From positions 1 to 14,276 of the forward strand of contig CAZQCV010000017.1 in assembly GCA_964591665.1 (NCBI GenBank): a stretch of DNA of 14,276 nucleotides. Direction: 5' to 3'. Numbering within the stretch: the stretch's first letter is position 1; each line of letters opens with the position of its first letter. Positions 14,232 through 14,276 of this stretch are shown in pieces. The translations under genes were made by a program, and so were the position numbers. This stretch comes from CAZQCV01 sp964591665 (GTDB lineage: Bacteria > Patescibacteriota > Minisyncoccia > Phycocordibacterales > UBA9973). The notes under the pieces were generated by a model. That model saw nothing but the letters and a program-made list of their open reading frames with translations, was not told the origin of the DNA and ran no database searches.

Positions 14232-14276
14232 CTACATCTGTTATGAAGTTTTGTCTATAGAAATAAAATTCTGTGC

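Noticed and set aside
1..14276. Alternative genetic code (UGA recoding) as found in some CPR groups
   Set aside because: All genes read to normal family lengths with the standard code and no in-frame UGA had to be read through, so recoding is not needed.
1..14276. CRISPR array, tRNA/rRNA gene, insertion sequence or prophage
   Set aside because: No regularly spaced repeats, cloverleaf-like sequence in the gaps, transposase or phage gene could be seen; all gaps are under about 120 bases.

Overview
The window looks like part of a Candidatus Patescibacteria (CPR) chromosome, probably of the Parcubacteria type. This is inferred from low G+C, very tight gene packing (largest gap about 120 bp), few Shine-Dalgarno sequences, a peptide-binding protein held by an N-terminal membrane helix instead of a lipobox, an iron-sulfur-less MutY-like glycosylase, and the gene run secG, peptide-binding protein, RNase J. 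No taxonomic marker such as rRNA is present. The standard genetic code fits every gene.

Layout. The window has two convergent blocks. The plus-strand block (1-7597) carries ogt (5' end cut by the window edge), an AlkD-type glycosylase, an ABC exporter-type half transporter, a riboflavin-kinase-like small protein, a large M1 aminopeptidase, a MutY-like adenine glycosylase, a 58-residue acidic small protein and a UlaG-like metallo-beta-lactamase-fold hydrolase. The minus-strand block, read from 14209 down to 7648, carries an unknown four-helix membrane protein with a clear terminator, then secG, a family 5 peptide-binding protein, RNase J with a long basic disordered N-terminal tail, an MFS transporter and an RluF-like pseudouridine synthase. 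The blocks meet at 7598-7647. No tRNA, rRNA, CRISPR array, insertion sequence or phage gene was seen.

How the genes fit together. Three are base-repair enzymes: Ogt and AlkD for alkylation damage, with overlapping genes, and MutY for oxidised-guanine mispairs. The M1 aminopeptidase and the peptide-binding protein fit an organism that takes up and digests peptides. SecG, RNase J and the pseudouridine synthase are core secretion and RNA functions. I see no dedicated defence, mobile or biosynthetic system.

The most interesting sequence-level signals are: (1) a repeated promoter layout in which a -10 box, often with an upstream TGn, ends only 6-9 bases before the ATG, implying leaderless or nearly leaderless mRNAs; (2) a riboflavin-kinase-like protein that seems to have lost the PTAN nucleotide motif; (3) a MutY homologue with Glu at the catalytic Asp position and no cluster cysteines; (4) a roughly 130-residue His/Arg/Asn/Ser-rich extension on RNase J; (5) a perfect hairpin 3 bases before the start codon of the peptide-binding protein; and (6) a 16-codon Cys-x2-Cys mini-ORF at the convergent junction that may be a gene remnant.
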